Position numbers and translations under genes: made by a program. Below the pieces are notes generated by a model. It saw nothing but the letters and a program-made list of their open reading frames with translations, searched no databases and had not been told where the DNA came from. Positions 4,603 to 5,732 of a stretch of DNA of 5,732 nt are shown here, in pieces. Numbering within the stretch: the first letter of the stretch is position 1; every line of letters starts with the position of its first letter. The stretch covers positions 1 through 5,732 of the forward strand of contig JAFGEY010000475.1 in the NCBI GenBank assembly GCA_016931365.1, read 5' to 3'. Source of the stretch: Anaerolineae bacterium. GTDB taxonomy: Bacteria > Chloroflexota > Anaerolineae > JAFGEY01.

Positions 4603-5732
4603 TTACTTTGTGATCGTTATTTTTCCAACCAGTGCGAAATCGGTTCCGGCCTTGACATTGCTTTGCGACTCGCTCTGTGAGTCGCCGAGCGAGATGGGCA
4701 GGCGCTGCATCGTCGCCAACTGATAAAAACCCACCTCAAGTTGATAGTCGCCCGCAGGCAGGTCAGCGGGCAGATAGAGCACAAATTCATCTAAAATGAT
4801 TTCGCCCGTCGTCCACGCCGACGTGGAATAGGAAGCCAGCCCCGGCTCGTGATCTGTGCCGGCCCAAACCGGGCTGCCCGTCTGTGGATTGACGACGCCC
4901 AACAGGTGAACGAACGCCGTATAGGCAACCTCGGTCGGCGCGACGGATTGCCAGTACAGGGTTAGCACGATTGCTTCACCCGGCTTGTAGCCTGATTTGT
5001 CCTGATCATGGCCGATCAAGCGCAGTCCGTCAGCCCAGGTTACATCGACCGGGTATTGCGGCGCGATCTGCGGCATGCTCCCGGCCGGCGCGCGAAAAAC
5101 CTGGTAGAACAGCGCGTCACCCGCGTCGACGATCTGCCCGGCCGGGTAAAAGCGGGCCAGCCGTTCGAGTGAGCGCCCATCCAGGTAGGGTATGACCACA
5201 AAATCAACCGGGCGCTCAGACGCAGCAGGCAGCACCAGGGCGTAGCGCCCGTCATAGCTTTTCGCGCCGGGGCGATCCCAGGTGATCAAGCGCACGATGG
5301 GATGGCCCATCTGGATCGGCGAGAGGTACACGTCGGCCTGACCGACGCGTTCTCGCACCGCGCGCGCCGTTTCGAGCAGCCCGGTGTCGTAGGCCTGCGC
5401 CAGCACCGGCTGGGAGCTCCAGCGCACAAAGTAGGTGTTCAAGTGATCGATCCCGCTCAACGCCAGGCCGATCGCCAGGCCAATCGACACTATTCGTCGT
5501 AAAACAACCTGCTCCTTTCGTCCGGCGCGCCGGATCGCCGGCCATGCTTCTGTCGCACTCAACCCAACCAGCACCGCCACCGCCGGGGTGACGCCCAACG
5601 CGCGACCAAAGTGCGGCGCAAACTCGGTGAGCACCGTCGGCAGGAGCATCACCCCCAGCCAGGCCGGCAGCAGCGCGTATTCCGGGCGGCGGGCGCGCCA
5701 CAGGCAAATGCCGAGGCCGATCCAGAACAGGA
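4603..5732 (-). CDS. GT39-like membrane glycosyltransferase, C-terminal 375 residues (5' end missing)
   Basis: The frame is open from the right edge (first full codon at 5730) to TAA at 4603. A GTG at 5652 could be read as a start, but the sequence before it is equally protein-like, so the gene surely continues outside. Visible residues 1-11, 19-36, 45-61 and 78-94 are hydrophobic and form the last membrane helices. EFAPHFGRALGVTPAV (36-51) resembles the segment seen in Chloroflexota family-39 (PMT/ArnT-like) glycosyltransferases. Residues 108-217 form a soluble, probably extracytoplasmic domain. Residues 222-347 look like a beta-sandwich with YKPGEAIVLTLYWQ (248-261), YTAFVHLL (270-277), W(A)TTGEIILDEFVL and LPAGDYQLEVGFYQ (324-337). 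GT39-type enzymes move sugars from polyprenyl-phosphate carriers, but the catalytic N-terminal part is not in view, so family membership rests on the C-terminal half. It is the upstream partner of the DUF362 gene. Confidence 0.75.
   Translation of the reverse strand, partial: LFWIGLGICLWRARRPEYALLPAWLGVMLLPTVLTEFAPHFGRALGVTPAVAVLVGLSATEAWPAIRRAGRKEQVVLRRIVSIGLAIGLALSGIDHLNTYFVRWSSQPVLAQAYDTGLLETARAVRERVGQADVYLSPIQMGHPIVRLITWDRPGAKSYDGRYALVLPAASERPVDFVVIPYLDGRSLERLARFYPAGQIVDAGDALFYQVFRAPAGSMPQIAPQYPVDVTWADGLRLIGHDQDKSGYKPGEAIVLTLYWQSVAPTEVAYTAFVHLLGVVNPQTGSPVWAGTDHEPGLASYSTSAWTTGEIILDEFVLYLPADLPAGDYQLEVGFYQLATMQRLPISLGDSQSESQSNVKAGTDFALVGKITITK

Noticed and set aside
3589..4680. Long plus-strand open frame (363 codons) opposite the DUF362 gene
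   Set aside because: It mirrors the DUF362 gene on the other strand, has no recognisable domain and no credible ribosome binding site; high GC at third positions commonly keeps antisense frames open.
5650..5652. GTG as start of the GT39-like gene
   Set aside because: The frame stays open to the window edge and the upstream residues continue the hydrophobic membrane pattern, so this codon is an internal Val.

Overview
The window looks like chromosomal DNA of a GC-rich bacterium. The best guess is a member of Chloroflexota (Anaerolineae-like). That guess rests on remembered family resemblance: a glycosyltransferase-39-type membrane protein with an APHF-GRALGVTPA segment and a C-terminal 'LTLYWQ ... 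FVHLL' beta-sandwich, a secreted subtilase with a Trp-rich tail, and a DUF362 protein, all with strong G/C bias at third codon positions and ordinary Shine-Dalgarno sites. No rRNA, tRNA or other taxonomic marker is present, so the phylum is an inference.

Layout. Positions 1-1896 (minus strand) hold the first 632 codons of a secreted S8 (subtilisin-like) serine protease. It runs off the left edge inside a perfect tandem hexapeptide repeat, WAGGWS, encoded by 18-bp units at 1-180. Positions 1897-2209 are a divergent intergenic region. It carries an extended -10 promoter candidate for the protease, a good sigma70-type promoter (TTGAGC-N17-TATAAT) facing right, a 74-bp REPIN-like element with GTAG at both outer ends, and a separate 9-bp hairpin. 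Positions 2210-3445 (plus) encode a 411-aa FAD-dependent oxidoreductase of the FAD_oxidored type. A perfect 16-bp-stem hairpin at 3446-3484 separates it from the convergent genes. Positions 3499-4590 (minus) encode a 363-aa DUF362 protein. Twelve bases upstream of its start lies the stop codon of the C-terminal 375 residues of a GT39-like membrane protein (4603-5732, minus, open at the right edge).

How the parts relate. The GT39-like and DUF362 genes form a leftward operon with translational-coupling geometry. The FAD enzyme appears monocistronic, between its own promoter and the shared convergent hairpin. The protease is divergent from it and probably independently transcribed. No metabolic link between the four proteins can be shown from the sequence.

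The least routine observations are the synonymous-only variation in the Trp-rich protease repeat, the REPIN-like element lying between promoter and ribosome binding site of the oxidoreductase gene, and the convergent hairpin whose T/A tracts have the opposite polarity to an intrinsic terminator. I do not see convincing evidence for a new multi-gene system.
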